DNA of 64,000 bases. Origin: Ruoffia tabacinasalis. Lineage in GTDB: Bacteria > Bacillota > Bacilli > Lactobacillales > Aerococcaceae. The notes beneath the pieces were generated by a model that worked only from the letters and a program-made list of their open reading frames with translations, was not told the origin of the DNA and did no database searches. A program made the translations under genes and the position numbers. The DNA lies in NCBI RefSeq assembly GCF_042652985.1, contig NZ_JBHSHQ010000028.1, forward strand, positions 73,389 through 137,388, given 5' to 3'. The first letter of the stretch is position 1. The number at the start of each line of letters is the position of its first letter. Below, one piece after another: positions 1-8,586 of this stretch.

Positions 1-1686
1 CCACACTTGCTCATCTCGGCGAGAAGATTCTACTTCACCCGTATCGATAGAAATATCGCGTTGTTTAACAAACTCATCACGAACGCCTAAATCAAGCATC
101 AATTGATAGAGCCATGCTCCAGCCTTTTGGCCCGTCATAGGACTTTTCCAAGCTTTAAAGGCTTGGCTGACGTCAGAAATTATCCATTGTCTCCATCTCT
201 CAGCAAGTTCTTTCATTGTATAGTGAGCTGTACGATCACCGTCTTGAACAAGTTTGGATTCATCTTCAAAATGCCAGGTAAAATTTGGTTGAATTAAACG
301 GTAACCAAAATAACCATTAGCTAAAATAATGTTTTCAAAGTAATTTACTTCTTGGTCTTTAATCTTCTCTTGTTGCTCTATTGGTGTGTCTTTTAGAAAT
401 TTAGGAATAATTAAACCTGACTTCAAGAAGCCCATCACATCATCGTATTTCCAATTATAAAGTTTTAAATTCAATAAGCTTTCAAGTAATAGAACAAAAG
501 GATGCTGATTCATCTTAGCAACATTATCGATAAAAATAGGTATATCGTTCGCATCAAAATACGGTTTTGCTATCACTTGATATCTTTCAAATTCACGTGT
601 CATAACAACAATGTCTTGATATCGGTAACCCTCAGTAGCTACTAAATGGTGAATTTGGTTACTTACATGACGTAACTCCGTTTGAATGGTATCCGCCTGC
701 CAAACTTCAATCGGTGGGCTTAAGTACTTCGTTTTCTCATCATCTATACTCGTCCCAATTTCTTGAATATCTTTAAATAGCTTCGCTGTCGTTAGTAAAT
801 CAGTTCCAATTGTATGAAGTGGTTTATTAATGTCCCAATCCGGTGACACCTTAATTTGATTAAACTGTGCTAACGCCTTTACTTGATGGTATGTATAGCG
901 AATTGTATCCAGAATCGGCTGAAACGTTTGGCTATTGGCTAATGAATGAGTAATAGGCAATGTGAGCCATACATCACTGAAAGAGGCTGAAAGCTGCATT
1001 AAAAGGCTCATCTGTTGCGCATTAAAATAATAATAATGATCAATAATCGCGTAATGGTCATCTAATCGTCCTTCACTTTTAATAAAGGCTTCTAATTGCT
1101 CTAAAGTGCTGTATTGTGAGACATCTAAAAGGTCAATTCTCTCAATAAATTTCGTATAAATCAGTTGTATCTCGACGATTTTTTGTTGCTCTAAATTAGG
1201 TATACCTTCACTTATATCTGAAACATCGTTATGTGTATCAGTCGTTATGCGTGACAAATCTTCAGGTGTAATATTTCCTTCGATTAACTCATTAAATAAT
1301 GATAATAACTTATCAATGAAACCTTGATGGTTAATTTGACCTCTTAATACAATGAGTTCATCTTTTAATTCACTAAGCAATTGTCTAATAATCATCGTTA
1401 AACCAACATCAGAAATTGTTTGATGATTGGGACTTTGAGGTCGAATCATAAACCATGCTAGTCGCGTGAAACTAACCACTTGTAATGACATCATCGCTGC
1501 TTCTTCCTGCCCTTTGACCTCTTCGATGGTATTTAGGACAAAAGTCTCCATATCAAACTTCAAATGGTCAGGAACAATATAATAAATCGTTGCATTCGGA
1601 TTGGTTTCAAGAATATGTAATAATTTTTCAATTATAACGCGTTTTTTATTTACTGAGAGATCTCCAGTTATAATTTGTAATCCCAT
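1..1686 (-). CDS. rexB: ATP-dependent nuclease subunit B, RexB/AddB type (5' part only)
   Basis: This is the N-terminal 562 codons of the B subunit of the AddAB/RexAB double-strand-break resection enzyme; the 3' end lies beyond base 1. The start is an ATG at 1686 preceded by AAAGGAGT. The frame is open to the window edge, where it reads RDISIDTGEVE. The N-terminus MGLQIITGDLS sits where Bacillus AddB carries a Walker A loop, but no GxxGxGK[ST] is present, which is the RexB condition seen in streptococci and lactobacilli. The four-cysteine iron-sulfur part of AddB would be C-terminal and cannot be judged. In other genomes rexA normally follows, so it is expected just outside the window. Family call is confident; the RexB versus AddB distinction is moderately sure. 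Confidence 0.82.
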   Translation of the reverse strand, partial: MGLQIITGDLSVNKKRVIIEKLLHILETNPNATIYYIVPDHLKFDMETFVLNTIEEVKGQEEAAMMSLQVVSFTRLAWFMIRPQSPNHQTISDVGLTMIIRQLLSELKDELIVLRGQINHQGFIDKLLSLFNELIEGNITPEDLSRITTDTHNDVSDISEGIPNLEQQKIVEIQLIYTKFIERIDLLDVSQYSTLEQLEAFIKSEGRLDDHYAIIDHYYYFNAQQMSLLMQLSASFSDVWLTLPITHSLANSQTFQPILDTIRYTYHQVKALAQFNQIKVSPDWDINKPLHTIGTDLLTTAKLFKDIQEIGTSIDDEKTKYLSPPIEVWQADTIQTELRHVSNQIHHLVATEGYRYQDIVVMTREFERYQVIAKPYFDANDIPIFIDNVAKMNQHPFVLLLESLLNLKLYNWKYDDVMGFLKSGLIIPKFLKDTPIEQQEKIKDQEVNYFENIILANGYFGYRLIQPNFTWHFEDESKLVQDGDRTAHYTMKELAERWRQWIISDVSQAFKAWKSPMTGQKAGAWLYQLMLDLGVRDEFVKQRDISIDTGEVESSRRDEQVW

Positions 1687-1737
1687 TCTTTACTCCTTTC
1701 AATAAACTATTCTGTCGCTTTAAACTCATTTAATCTA

Positions 1738-1784
1738 AGAAAAGACGGAAATATAACCAAAATGCCTGGTATAATTTCCGTTTC
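1738..1784 (-). terminator. Rho-independent terminator after the thioesterase gene
   Basis: An imperfect hairpin has arms 1746-1759 (ACGGAAATATAACC) and 1769-1782 (GGTATAATTTCCGT). Read on the minus strand it is followed by CTTTTCTT. It closes the trmK-nif3-pepT-thioesterase run just before rexB. Confidence 0.6.
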
Positions 1785-1795
1785 TTCGATAATTA

Positions 1796-2155
1796 TTATA
1801 ATTTTTCTAAAAATCTTTCTTTGTTCACTTTCGCTCTTTTATGATCAGCCGAAGCAATTAATTGCCCATCTACCATAGCTTCAAGTGAAAGTGTCAATAT
1901 AGATTTATTTTGTTCCGTTATTTTAGCTGTAATGCTAACCAATTTCCCAACGGCTGTTGGCGCTAAGTGTTTCATAGAAAACTCAATTCCAACCGTTGTT
2001 TCGTCATTGTCAGTGTAATTTTGACATAATTCATAAGAAACATTTTCCATCCAGGCCATTATACTCGGTGACGATAGAACTTCTAAGCCACCTGAACCAA
2101 CAGAAGCTGCTGTTACAACATCTTGCACTTTGAATTCTTTGGTCAATGTCTTCAT
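1796..2155 (-). CDS. Hot-dog fold thioesterase, FlK-like
   Basis: A 119-residue single-domain protein resembling the fluoroacetyl-CoA thioesterase-like branch of the hot-dog superfamily. Visible features are the helix segment SPSIMAWMENVSYELC, which holds the Glu expected in the active site, and the TTVGIEFSMKHLAPT strand, where His would be the second catalytic residue. Such proteins hydrolyse small acyl-CoA thioesters in the cytoplasm; the substrate cannot be read from sequence. The gene starts 20 bases after pepT and ends at a terminator, so it is probably the last gene of the trmK operon. The family call is good and the function is general only. Confidence 0.7.
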   Translation of the reverse strand: MKTLTKEFKVQDVVTAASVGSGGLEVLSSPSIMAWMENVSYELCQNYTDNDETTVGIEFSMKHLAPTAVGKLVSITAKITEQNKSILTLSLEAMVDGQLIASADHKRAKVNKERFLEKL

Positions 2156-2175
2156 TATCTAATTACCCCTTAAAA

Positions 2176-3408
2176 TTATTTTGCGTTTAATTCAACAATT
2201 TTAATAATGACATTAGCTGCTTTCTCCATTGTTTCTACTGAAACATACTCGAATCGACCGTGCATATTTTCGCCACCTGCGAAGATATTAGGTGTAGGTA
2301 TTCCCATGAAACTAATTTTAGACCCATCAGTTCCTCCACGAATTGGATAAATTCTTGGTTGGATATTTAAAGTTTCCATAGCATTTTGGGCTAAATCAAC
2401 CGGCGTCATATCTTTTTCAATAATTTCACCCATATTGTAATATTGATCTTCCATCTCAAGTTCTAGTGGTTTAGATGGATAATTATCATTAATTTTGTTC
2501 ACAGCTGATTGAACGAATGCTTTACGATCTTCGAATAATTTACGATCATGATCACGAATAATCATTCTTAGAACAGCCTTATCCACTGTTCCTTCAACGT
2601 CAGAAATATGGTAGAAACCTTCTCGATCCTCTGTGTGTTCTGGTACTTCAAGTTCTGGGAATTCATTCATAAATTCGTTCATAACTGTTACTGCATTCAA
2701 CATCTTACCTTTGGCAGTACCTGGGTGAATGTTTTTACCAGTTATTGTAACGGTTGCGCCAGCCGCGTTAAAACTTTCATATTCTAATTCGCCTTCTGGA
2801 CCTCCGTCCATAGTATAAGCAAAATCAACATCAAAGCCTTTGGCATCAAAGTGATCTGCTCCACGGCCAATCTCTTCATCTGGACCAAATGCAACACGCA
2901 CTTTACCGTGTTCAATTTCTGGATGGTTCACTAGATATTCAACTGCTGTTATAATTTCAGCGATCCCTGCCTTATCATCCGCACCAAGTAAGGTCGTTCC
3001 ATCTGTTGTAATTAATGTTTCTCCAATGTAATTATTTAAGTTTGGAAAATCAACTGGATCCATGACGATATCTTCTTCAGCATTTAAGATAATGGCAAGT
3101 CCATTATAATTTTCAATCACATTTGGTTGCACGTTTACAGAGTTAAAATCTGCCGTATCAACGTGCGCGATAAATCCAATTGAAGGGACATCTTTTGATG
3201 TGTTTGCTGGTAATGTCGCTGTGACAAAGGCATTGTTTGGATTAAGTTCTACTTCCTCCAAACCAATTTCTTTTAATTCTTCAACTAGTAAATTTAATAA
3301 ATCGAATTGTTTCTCTGTTGAAGGAATTGTCTCGCTAAATACATCTGAACGTGTATCTATCTTGGCATATCTAATTAATCTCTCTTTTGTTTTTTCAAAA
3401 ATACTCAT
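2176..3408 (-). CDS. pepT: Peptidase T (tripeptide aminopeptidase)
   Basis: A 410-residue member of the M20B metallopeptidases that removes the N-terminal residue from tripeptides in the cytoplasm. The length matches the family. The di-zinc ligands and catalytic residues are recognisable: His82 and Asp84 in AHVDTADF, the Asp pair near 144 in LGADDKAG, Glu178/179 in GPDEEIGRG, Asp201 in TMDGG, and the late His in ENMHGRFE. The start is ATG after AAAGGTGA. It lies 12 bases downstream of the Nif3-like gene and is probably co-transcribed with it. PepT supports peptide-based amino acid nutrition typical of lactic acid bacteria. Identification is secure. Confidence 0.95.
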   Translation of the reverse strand: MSIFEKTKERLIRYAKIDTRSDVFSETIPSTEKQFDLLNLLVEELKEIGLEEVELNPNNAFVTATLPANTSKDVPSIGFIAHVDTADFNSVNVQPNVIENYNGLAIILNAEEDIVMDPVDFPNLNNYIGETLITTDGTTLLGADDKAGIAEIITAVEYLVNHPEIEHGKVRVAFGPDEEIGRGADHFDAKGFDVDFAYTMDGGPEGELEYESFNAAGATVTITGKNIHPGTAKGKMLNAVTVMNEFMNEFPELEVPEHTEDREGFYHISDVEGTVDKAVLRMIIRDHDRKLFEDRKAFVQSAVNKINDNYPSKPLELEMEDQYYNMGEIIEKDMTPVDLAQNAMETLNIQPRIYPIRGGTDGSKISFMGIPTPNIFAGGENMHGRFEYVSVETMEKAANVIIKIVELNAK

Positions 3409-3420
3409 AATATCACCTTT

Positions 3421-4230
3421 CTATTCGTACATAAATGGATTTGTGTTTGTTGTGCTCTCAATGACTTCAATATCCCATTGATTCTCTTGAGCTAAGTTTT
3501 TAATAACTGTAGCCATTTTCTCTTTGAAGATGTGTTCAATGTAATGACCACTATCAATTGTTAGTATATCAAATTCATAAGCATCTTGCCCTTTATGGAA
3601 TGTTATGTCGCCTGTAATAAATACGTCCGCTTCCTCGTCTATAGCAGCCGAAAGCGAATCAAAGGAAGACCCTCCAACAATTGCGACACGATTGTACGCC
3701 TCTTTTGGCGTTCTTTCTATTAAAGTGAGATTGTTCGCATTCAATTTATCTTTGATATAAGAAATTAAGTCTCGACGTTCAAGCGTTTCTGGTAAATTAC
3801 CTACACGCCCTAATCCACTTAAACCGTCTTCAGATGGTTCAAGTTCTTTAATGTCATTAAGTTTTAAAGCATTAGCTAACCAATCATTCATCCCATTCAA
3901 TGCTTTATCTAAATTAGTATGTAAGACAAAGACATTGATGTCATTTTTAATAAGGTCAGTATACATTCTTAAATCAGCCGTTGAATTATCGAAACGTTTG
4001 ACTGGACTAAAAAGAATCGGATGATGCACAATAATTGTATCCACACCAAGTTTCAACGCTTCTTCTACCACTTCAGGCCTAACATCTAAGGTTGTCATCA
4101 CTTTTTGAACTTTGGCATCTTTATGTCCAAAATGAAGTCCCACTTGATCCCATTCTTCAGCTAATTCACTTGGGTATAATTTATTCAAGTTATCCGTTAA
4201 TTCATTTAATTGTACCAACTGCTTAGTCAT
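3421..4230 (-). CDS. Nif3-like dinuclear metal-centre protein (YqfO/YbgI family)
   Basis: A 269-residue member of the Nif3 family (GTP cyclohydrolase I type 2-like in many annotations). Metal-ligand motifs are present: HHPILF near the N-terminal third, HTNLDKALNG, and GHYIEH near the C-terminus. Bacillus YqfO is about 370 residues because of a central PII-like insert; that insert is absent here, giving the short YbgI-like form. The reading frame overlaps the 3' end of trmK by 8 bases, the same pairing as in Bacillus and most Firmicutes, so the two are translationally coupled. The biochemical role of the family is unsettled. Confidence 0.88.
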   Translation of the reverse strand: MTKQLVQLNELTDNLNKLYPSELAEEWDQVGLHFGHKDAKVQKVMTTLDVRPEVVEEALKLGVDTIIVHHPILFSPVKRFDNSTADLRMYTDLIKNDINVFVLHTNLDKALNGMNDWLANALKLNDIKELEPSEDGLSGLGRVGNLPETLERRDLISYIKDKLNANNLTLIERTPKEAYNRVAIVGGSSFDSLSAAIDEEADVFITGDITFHKGQDAYEFDILTIDSGHYIEHIFKEKMATVIKNLAQENQWDIEVIESTTNTNPFMYE

Positions 4231-4942
4231 TTTCTAACACTTCCTTAATCCGTTGATATTTTTTTTCTAACTCTTCAAGTTTATCATTCTTGTCGTTTGT
4301 AGCAAGTTTTATGGAATTTATAATATACTCCGTGCTTTCAAATTCACTCTTCCATTTAGAAAAGAATTCTTTGGATTGTTTTTGATAATTAATGGGTCCA
4401 AATAACAATTCCTCATCATTTAATACTTGCTTCTCTTCATCAGGTAAATGTCTAGCAACAATTATTTCATAATTATGTTTATGTTCTTGGATAATATCCT
4501 CATCGATAATATGATAATGATTCTCGATTAACCACGAACGGAGTTGCGGTTCAGCAACATTTGGTTGAAGAATTAATGTATGTCCTGATACAAGTTTATT
4601 CACACCTGCTTCAAGAATATTGCGAATCAAAATGCCCCCCATACCGCAGATCGTCGCTAAGTTAATTAAATCATTTAAATTAACAACATCAAAGCCGTCT
4701 CCAAAACGGACATCAATGGAATCGTTCAATCCTTGTAGACGCACTTCTTTTTGAGCAGACTGATAGGGTCCTTGGACAACTTCTCCAGCGATGGCGTATT
4801 CAATCGCATCGTTTAATACGAGATTACACGGTAAATAAGCATGATCACTTCCAATATCTGCTAAACGTATTGGATTGTCTCCATGCTTTTCAACGAATTG
4901 AGCGACTCGATCGAGTCTTTTTGATAATGTATTTGAATTCAT
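4223..4942 (-). CDS. trmK: tRNA (adenine(22)-N1)-methyltransferase TrmK
   Basis: A 239-residue SAM-dependent methyltransferase that forms m1A22 in the D-loop of tRNAs (shown for Bacillus TrmK/YqfN). The SAM motif is visible as LADIGSDHAYLP near residue 26, followed by the acidic FGDGFDV segment and the GMGGILIRNIL motif. The C-terminal part is charged and helical (DKLEELEKKYQRIKEVLEN), consistent with the coiled-coil extension of the family. It is the first gene of a run continuing into the Nif3-like gene, pepT and the thioesterase. In Bacillus trmK follows sigA directly; here a transporter, an oxidoreductase and lplA lie between. Confidence 0.93.
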   Translation of the reverse strand: MNSNTLSKRLDRVAQFVEKHGDNPIRLADIGSDHAYLPCNLVLNDAIEYAIAGEVVQGPYQSAQKEVRLQGLNDSIDVRFGDGFDVVNLNDLINLATICGMGGILIRNILEAGVNKLVSGHTLILQPNVAEPQLRSWLIENHYHIIDEDIIQEHKHNYEIIVARHLPDEEKQVLNDEELLFGPINYQKQSKEFFSKWKSEFESTEYIINSIKLATNDKNDKLEELEKKYQRIKEVLEND

Positions 4943-5054
4943 ATTTTCCCTCTTAACTTCTTATAGATAATACTTTAATTTTATCACTAAATACCAAATT
5001 AATTAAGTAAATTATACTAGCCATATCTTTTATATTTATTCATAAAATTTTTAG

Positions 5055-5090
5055 ATCAAAAAAGCGATTAGTATCTGAGACTAATCGCTT
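5055..5090 (-). terminator. Terminator of the amino acid ABC transporter operon
   Basis: A perfect 11-bp stem, AAGCGATTAGT (5062-5072) and ACTAATCGCTT (5080-5090), with a 7-base loop. On the minus strand it runs into six T residues. It sits 27 bases beyond the last permease stop codon. Confidence 0.9.
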
Positions 5091-5116
5091 CTGATTATAT
5101 GTATTTCTTTTAAAAT

Positions 5117-5779
5117 TTATCTGTTACTAGTATTCTTTGCTAATTTTCGTGCAATTTGTGAAATCGTAAAGTTTACTACAAAGTAAATTAAGGCTAACAA
5201 GCCATATAATACGAACACTTGCGAAGTTGCAGTATATCTTCCCATCAGTATATTCGCTTTACCTAGTAATTCTTGTAAAGCGAGTACAGACCATAGGAAA
5301 CTCGTATCTTTTATCACAGTCACGAATTGTGACATAATCGCGGGTAACATATTCCGAATCGCTTGCGGAAGTATTATGTGCCACATGATTTGTGAATTTG
5401 CTAGGCCTTGTGATTCAGCTGCTTCAATCTCACCTTTGGCGACACTGTTTAATCCACCTCGAATAATTTCAGCTAAGGCAGCCGTCGTAAAGATTGTAAA
5501 ACTTGCTACACCTGCATCAACAGATTTTAGTCGAAGAATTAAAAAAATTACAAATATCCATAAGATATTCGGTACATTACGAACAATTTCAATATAAATC
5601 GTTGCGATCCATTTTAGTAATCCTCTTTCTTGATTACGCATAATGGCAAGTATTGTTCCAAATATTGAACTTAAAAATATGGCGATAACAGAAATATAAA
5701 GCGTAAGGTATAAACCATCCAAAAGGAAAACCATATTGTTCACTGTAAATAATTCTTGCATTTGTTCCATGAAACTCAT
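5117..5779 (-). CDS. Amino acid ABC transporter permease (second of two)
   Basis: A 220-residue polar amino acid ABC permease of the HisM/GlnM type with about five hydrophobic segments. The EAA loop that contacts the ATPase is visible as GEIEAAESQGLANSQIMWHIILPQAIRNMLP. It forms the membrane channel with the permease encoded just upstream (13-base gap). The start is ATG after AGAGGAGGATCAGA. It is the last gene of the four-gene operon and is followed by a strong terminator. Substrate is inferred from the binding protein as aspartate/glutamate. Confidence 0.9.
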   Translation of the reverse strand: MSFMEQMQELFTVNNMVFLLDGLYLTLYISVIAIFLSSIFGTILAIMRNQERGLLKWIATIYIEIVRNVPNILWIFVIFLILRLKSVDAGVASFTIFTTAALAEIIRGGLNSVAKGEIEAAESQGLANSQIMWHIILPQAIRNMLPAIMSQFVTVIKDTSFLWSVLALQELLGKANILMGRYTATSQVFVLYGLLALIYFVVNFTISQIARKLAKNTSNR

Positions 5780-5791
5780 TCTGATCCTCCT

Positions 5792-6499
5792 CTACCTAGT
5801 GTAAGCTTTCTTATTCTTCTCTTCTAGACGCACAGATAATTGCGTAAGTGGGAAACATAGTAGGAAGTATAAAAAGGCAGCAAATGCAAAGGCTGGCACG
5901 TAATGTAAATTCATTGACGACCAACTATTGGCAGTAAACATAATATCTGCTCCAGAAATAATAGCAATGGCTGAAGTGTTTTTGATTAAGTTTACGACTT
6001 GGTTTGTTAATGCCGGCAACATAATTCTAAAAGCCTGTGGTAATACTATTAACCACATACTTTCCCAAAAAGAAAACCCTTGGGATAATGCTGCTTCCAT
6101 TTGTCCTTTTGCCACCGAACCAATACCGGATCTTATAACTTCTGCAATATAAGCTGCGTGATAAAGGCCAACGCAAATAATACCAATAATATACGTGTCT
6201 AAAACAATCCCTACCATTGGTAAGCCATAATAAACAAAGAATATTTGAATTAATAAAGGTGTATTTTGAAATAACTCAACATAAATACGTGTGAATATCG
6301 AAAGTACTTTACTTCTTGATGAAGAACTGATTCCTAAAAACGTTCCTAATAGAAATGCGAATATTAAAGCACATATTGAAATCCCAATAGTGTAAATAAA
6401 GGCTTCCATGAAAAGGGGAATGTCTTCAAATAGATCACCCCAACGATATAACGCAAAGGGCCCTTCTTGTAACCATGAGATACCTGATAACACTGACAT
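5792..6499 (-). CDS. Amino acid ABC transporter permease (first of two)
   Basis: A 235-residue polar amino acid permease of the HisQ/GlnP type. Its EAA loop reads KGQMEAALSQGFSFWESMW followed by LPQAFRIMLP. Several membrane segments follow a first hydrophobic stretch near residues 33-57. It pairs with the following permease to form a heterodimeric channel. The start is ATG after AGAGGAGGGAAAGC. There is an 86-base gap between the binding-protein gene and this gene with no clear terminator, so one transcript is likely. Confidence 0.9.
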   Translation of the reverse strand: MSVLSGISWLQEGPFALYRWGDLFEDIPLFMEAFIYTIGISICALIFAFLLGTFLGISSSSRSKVLSIFTRIYVELFQNTPLLIQIFFVYYGLPMVGIVLDTYIIGIICVGLYHAAYIAEVIRSGIGSVAKGQMEAALSQGFSFWESMWLIVLPQAFRIMLPALTNQVVNLIKNTSAIAIISGADIMFTANSWSSMNLHYVPAFAFAAFLYFLLCFPLTQLSVRLEEKNKKAYTR

Positions 6500-6585
6500 G
6501 CTTTCCCTCCTCTAATTAACCGTAAAGATGTGTGACATATGCATTGAAATACGTCACACACTTTAGGTTATGATTTTGAAATATA

Positions 6586-7413
6586 TTATTCGCTTTCAGA
6601 ACTAGTTGCTTCTACGCCATTCGCTTCAAGTAATTCAGCTAAAGTACCGTCTTCTAACCAACCATTGATTAAATCATTTAAGTAATTGTGTAATTCATCA
6701 TTACTTAATTTCGTTGCGATACCGTATTCTTGCGGAGAAAAACCAATGTCTAAAATTTGGCTATTATCATCCACATAACCAGCTAAGATTGATTTATCAA
6801 CTGACATAGCATCAATACGTTTAGAAGTTAAGGCTGTTTTTAATTCTGGGTAAGTAGCTAATTCACTAAAATTAACCGTAACACCTTGAGCATCTGCTTC
6901 TGCTTGAACTAAATCTTTCGTTGTTGCACTTTGAGGAACACCAATCGTTTTTCCTTCTAAGCCAGCAAAATCAGTAATGCCCTCTTCTGTACGAACTAAA
7001 AAGCCAACTTCATCAATAAAATATGGGTCAGTAAAGTTATAAGTTTCCTTACGTTCCGGTGTAATTGTAAACGTCGCAATCACTGCGTCTACTTCACCGT
7101 TATCCAATAATGGTCCACGTGTTTTAGGTGTTACACCAGTAAATTCAATATTATCTGCACTACCAGTAATTTCTTCTGCGATTAATTTTGCTAAATCAAT
7201 TTCAAATCCTTCATGTTCAGTCGTATCAGGATTTAAAAATCCGAAATGTGGCACATCTTCTTTAATCCCCACTCTAAACACACCGGCATCTTTAATTGCT
7301 TGAACTTGAGCTGGCAGTTCTTCTTGCGCAAAAGCTGTATTAGGAGCCAATCCTCCAAGTAACGTTGTTCCTAAAAGTGATAATGCAACTAATTTATTTT
7401 TCCAGTTTTTCAT
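6586..7413 (-). CDS. PEB1-like aspartate/glutamate-binding protein, no lipobox
   Basis: A 275-residue family-3 solute-binding protein. The segment TRGPLLDNGEVDAVIATF and the following TITPERK closely resemble the Campylobacter aspartate/glutamate-binding protein PEB1, as do DVPHFGFL near the N-terminus and SVDKSILAGYVDD. This makes acidic amino acids the best substrate guess. The signal peptide has a basic start (MKNWKNK), a hydrophobic core and an AFA|QE type I cleavage site after residue 29. No cysteine lipobox is present, which is unusual for a Gram-positive binding protein that must stay at the membrane. The last residues, TSSESE, form a short acidic tail. It lies between the ATPase gene and the permease genes. 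Confidence 0.9.
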   Translation of the reverse strand: MKNWKNKLVALSLLGTTLLGGLAPNTAFAQEELPAQVQAIKDAGVFRVGIKEDVPHFGFLNPDTTEHEGFEIDLAKLIAEEITGSADNIEFTGVTPKTRGPLLDNGEVDAVIATFTITPERKETYNFTDPYFIDEVGFLVRTEEGITDFAGLEGKTIGVPQSATTKDLVQAEADAQGVTVNFSELATYPELKTALTSKRIDAMSVDKSILAGYVDDNSQILDIGFSPQEYGIATKLSNDELHNYLNDLINGWLEDGTLAELLEANGVEATSSESE

Positions 7414-7431
7414 AGTTTGTTCTCCTTTTAA

Positions 7432-8163
7432 TTAAGCATGTTTAATGATTTTACTTAAAAATTCTTGTGCACGTTGGTTTTCTGTTTGAGAGAAGAATAC
7501 GTCTGGTGTACCCGTTTCTACAATTGAACCATTATCCATAAAAATAATACGATCAGCAACTGATCTGGCAAAGCCCATCTCATGTGTCACAACTACCATG
7601 GTAATATTTAATTGAGACAAATCGATCATTACGTCTAACACTTCTTGAATCATTTCTGGGTCTAATGCTGAAGTAGGTTCATCAAATAAAATGACTTCAG
7701 GATGCATATTTAATGCTCTCGCTATCGCAACACGTTGTTGTTGCCCTCCAGAAAGTTGAGCAGGATAAGCATGTGCTTTATCTTCTAGGCCAACCCGTTT
7801 TAAATACTTCATTCCGGATTCTTCCGCCTGCTTTTTATCCACCTTTTGAACTTTGATTGGTGCTAAAGTTATATTCTCTAATATAGTCTTATGAGAATAT
7901 AAATTAAAGTTTTGAAACACCATCGCAACTTTTTGTCGCACTTTCTGAATAGGTGCGTTTTTCTGTGTTAAATCGACATTGTAAACTTCAGCGACGCCAT
8001 CAGTAATCTCTTCTAAACGATTCATACAACGTATTAATGTACTCTTTCCAGATCCAGAAGGACCAATAATAACTACTTTTTCGCCTTCTTCAATATCCAA
8101 ATTGATATTTTTTAGCACGTGATTATCTCCGAAATACTTATTGACGTCTTTCATATGTATCAT
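7432..8163 (-). CDS. glnQ: Amino acid ABC transporter ATP-binding protein
   Basis: A 243-residue ATPase of the GlnQ/HisP class that energises polar amino acid uptake. It shows Walker A GPSGSGKS (34-41), the Q-loop in MVFQNFNLYSHKT, the signature LSGGQQQR, Walker B VILFDEPTSALD, and the switch histidine in VVVTHEMGF. The start chosen is the first ATG of MIHMK, preceded by AAAGGATG. It is the first gene of the operon, so upstream control elements would act on the whole transporter. Class is secure; glutamine in the symbol reflects family naming rather than demonstrated substrate. Confidence 0.93.
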   Translation of the reverse strand: MIHMKDVNKYFGDNHVLKNINLDIEEGEKVVIIGPSGSGKSTLIRCMNRLEEITDGVAEVYNVDLTQKNAPIQKVRQKVAMVFQNFNLYSHKTILENITLAPIKVQKVDKKQAEESGMKYLKRVGLEDKAHAYPAQLSGGQQQRVAIARALNMHPEVILFDEPTSALDPEMIQEVLDVMIDLSQLNITMVVVTHEMGFARSVADRIIFMDNGSIVETGTPDVFFSQTENQRAQEFLSKIIKHA

Positions 8164-8519
8164 TTTTTCACATCCTTTCGCAAAGCTATTAAAGCTTAAT
8201 TAGAAGATTATCATAAACTTTTTGATAAAACTAGTATTATTTTTACATTTATTTAATGTTATTTTTAATTTATCACAAGTTTACAACTGTTTTTCTGATG
8301 TTTTAATATACGCGTCATGTCATATAATATGACATGACTTGATTTAATTAAAAGTATTAGATTTCAATATAAAAACGGTATGGACACTGATTTGAAAGCT
8401 ATTGCACATGAAATTTGAATCATAGTCAAAAAATAATAACTTGGTCACTTTCTTCTAAATTGTTATATTTCCTGATAAATTCAAAGTTTATTACAAATAT
8501 ATGTTAGCTTCTCTTTTTT
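8164..8519. other. Intergenic region upstream of the ABC transporter operon
   Basis: About 355 bases without a credible gene. It holds the leader and presumed promoter of the transporter operon; the best minus-strand candidate is TTGTGA, 17 bases, TAAATA within 8242-8278, which is weak. The notable element is the 25-bp palindrome at 8314-8338. The rest is plain AT-rich sequence in which I see nothing. Confidence 0.5.
8314..8338. promoter_or_regulatory. Perfect 25-bp palindrome, candidate operator
   Basis: Arms GTCATGTCATAT (8314-8325) and ATATGACATGAC (8327-8338) are exact reverse complements around a single central A. A TATAAT sequence lies at the centre on the plus strand. It is about 150 bases upstream of glnQ. 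The symmetry fits a dimeric regulator, but the motif matches no operator I recognise. There is no following T-run, so it is not a terminator. Confidence 0.55.
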
Positions 8520-8521
8520 CA

Positions 8522-8564
8522 AAAAAAATAAAAAAATTTCCATATATTTAATATGGAAATTTTT
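8522..8564 (-). terminator. Terminator of the luciferase-like oxidoreductase gene
   Basis: An AT-rich but perfect 14-bp stem (8532-8545 with 8551-8564, core TTTCCATAT) with a 5-base loop. The minus strand continues into a long T-rich run (8521-8536 are nearly all A on the plus strand). Confidence 0.75.
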
Positions 8565-8586
8565 AAATACTTATTTATTTTTAATT

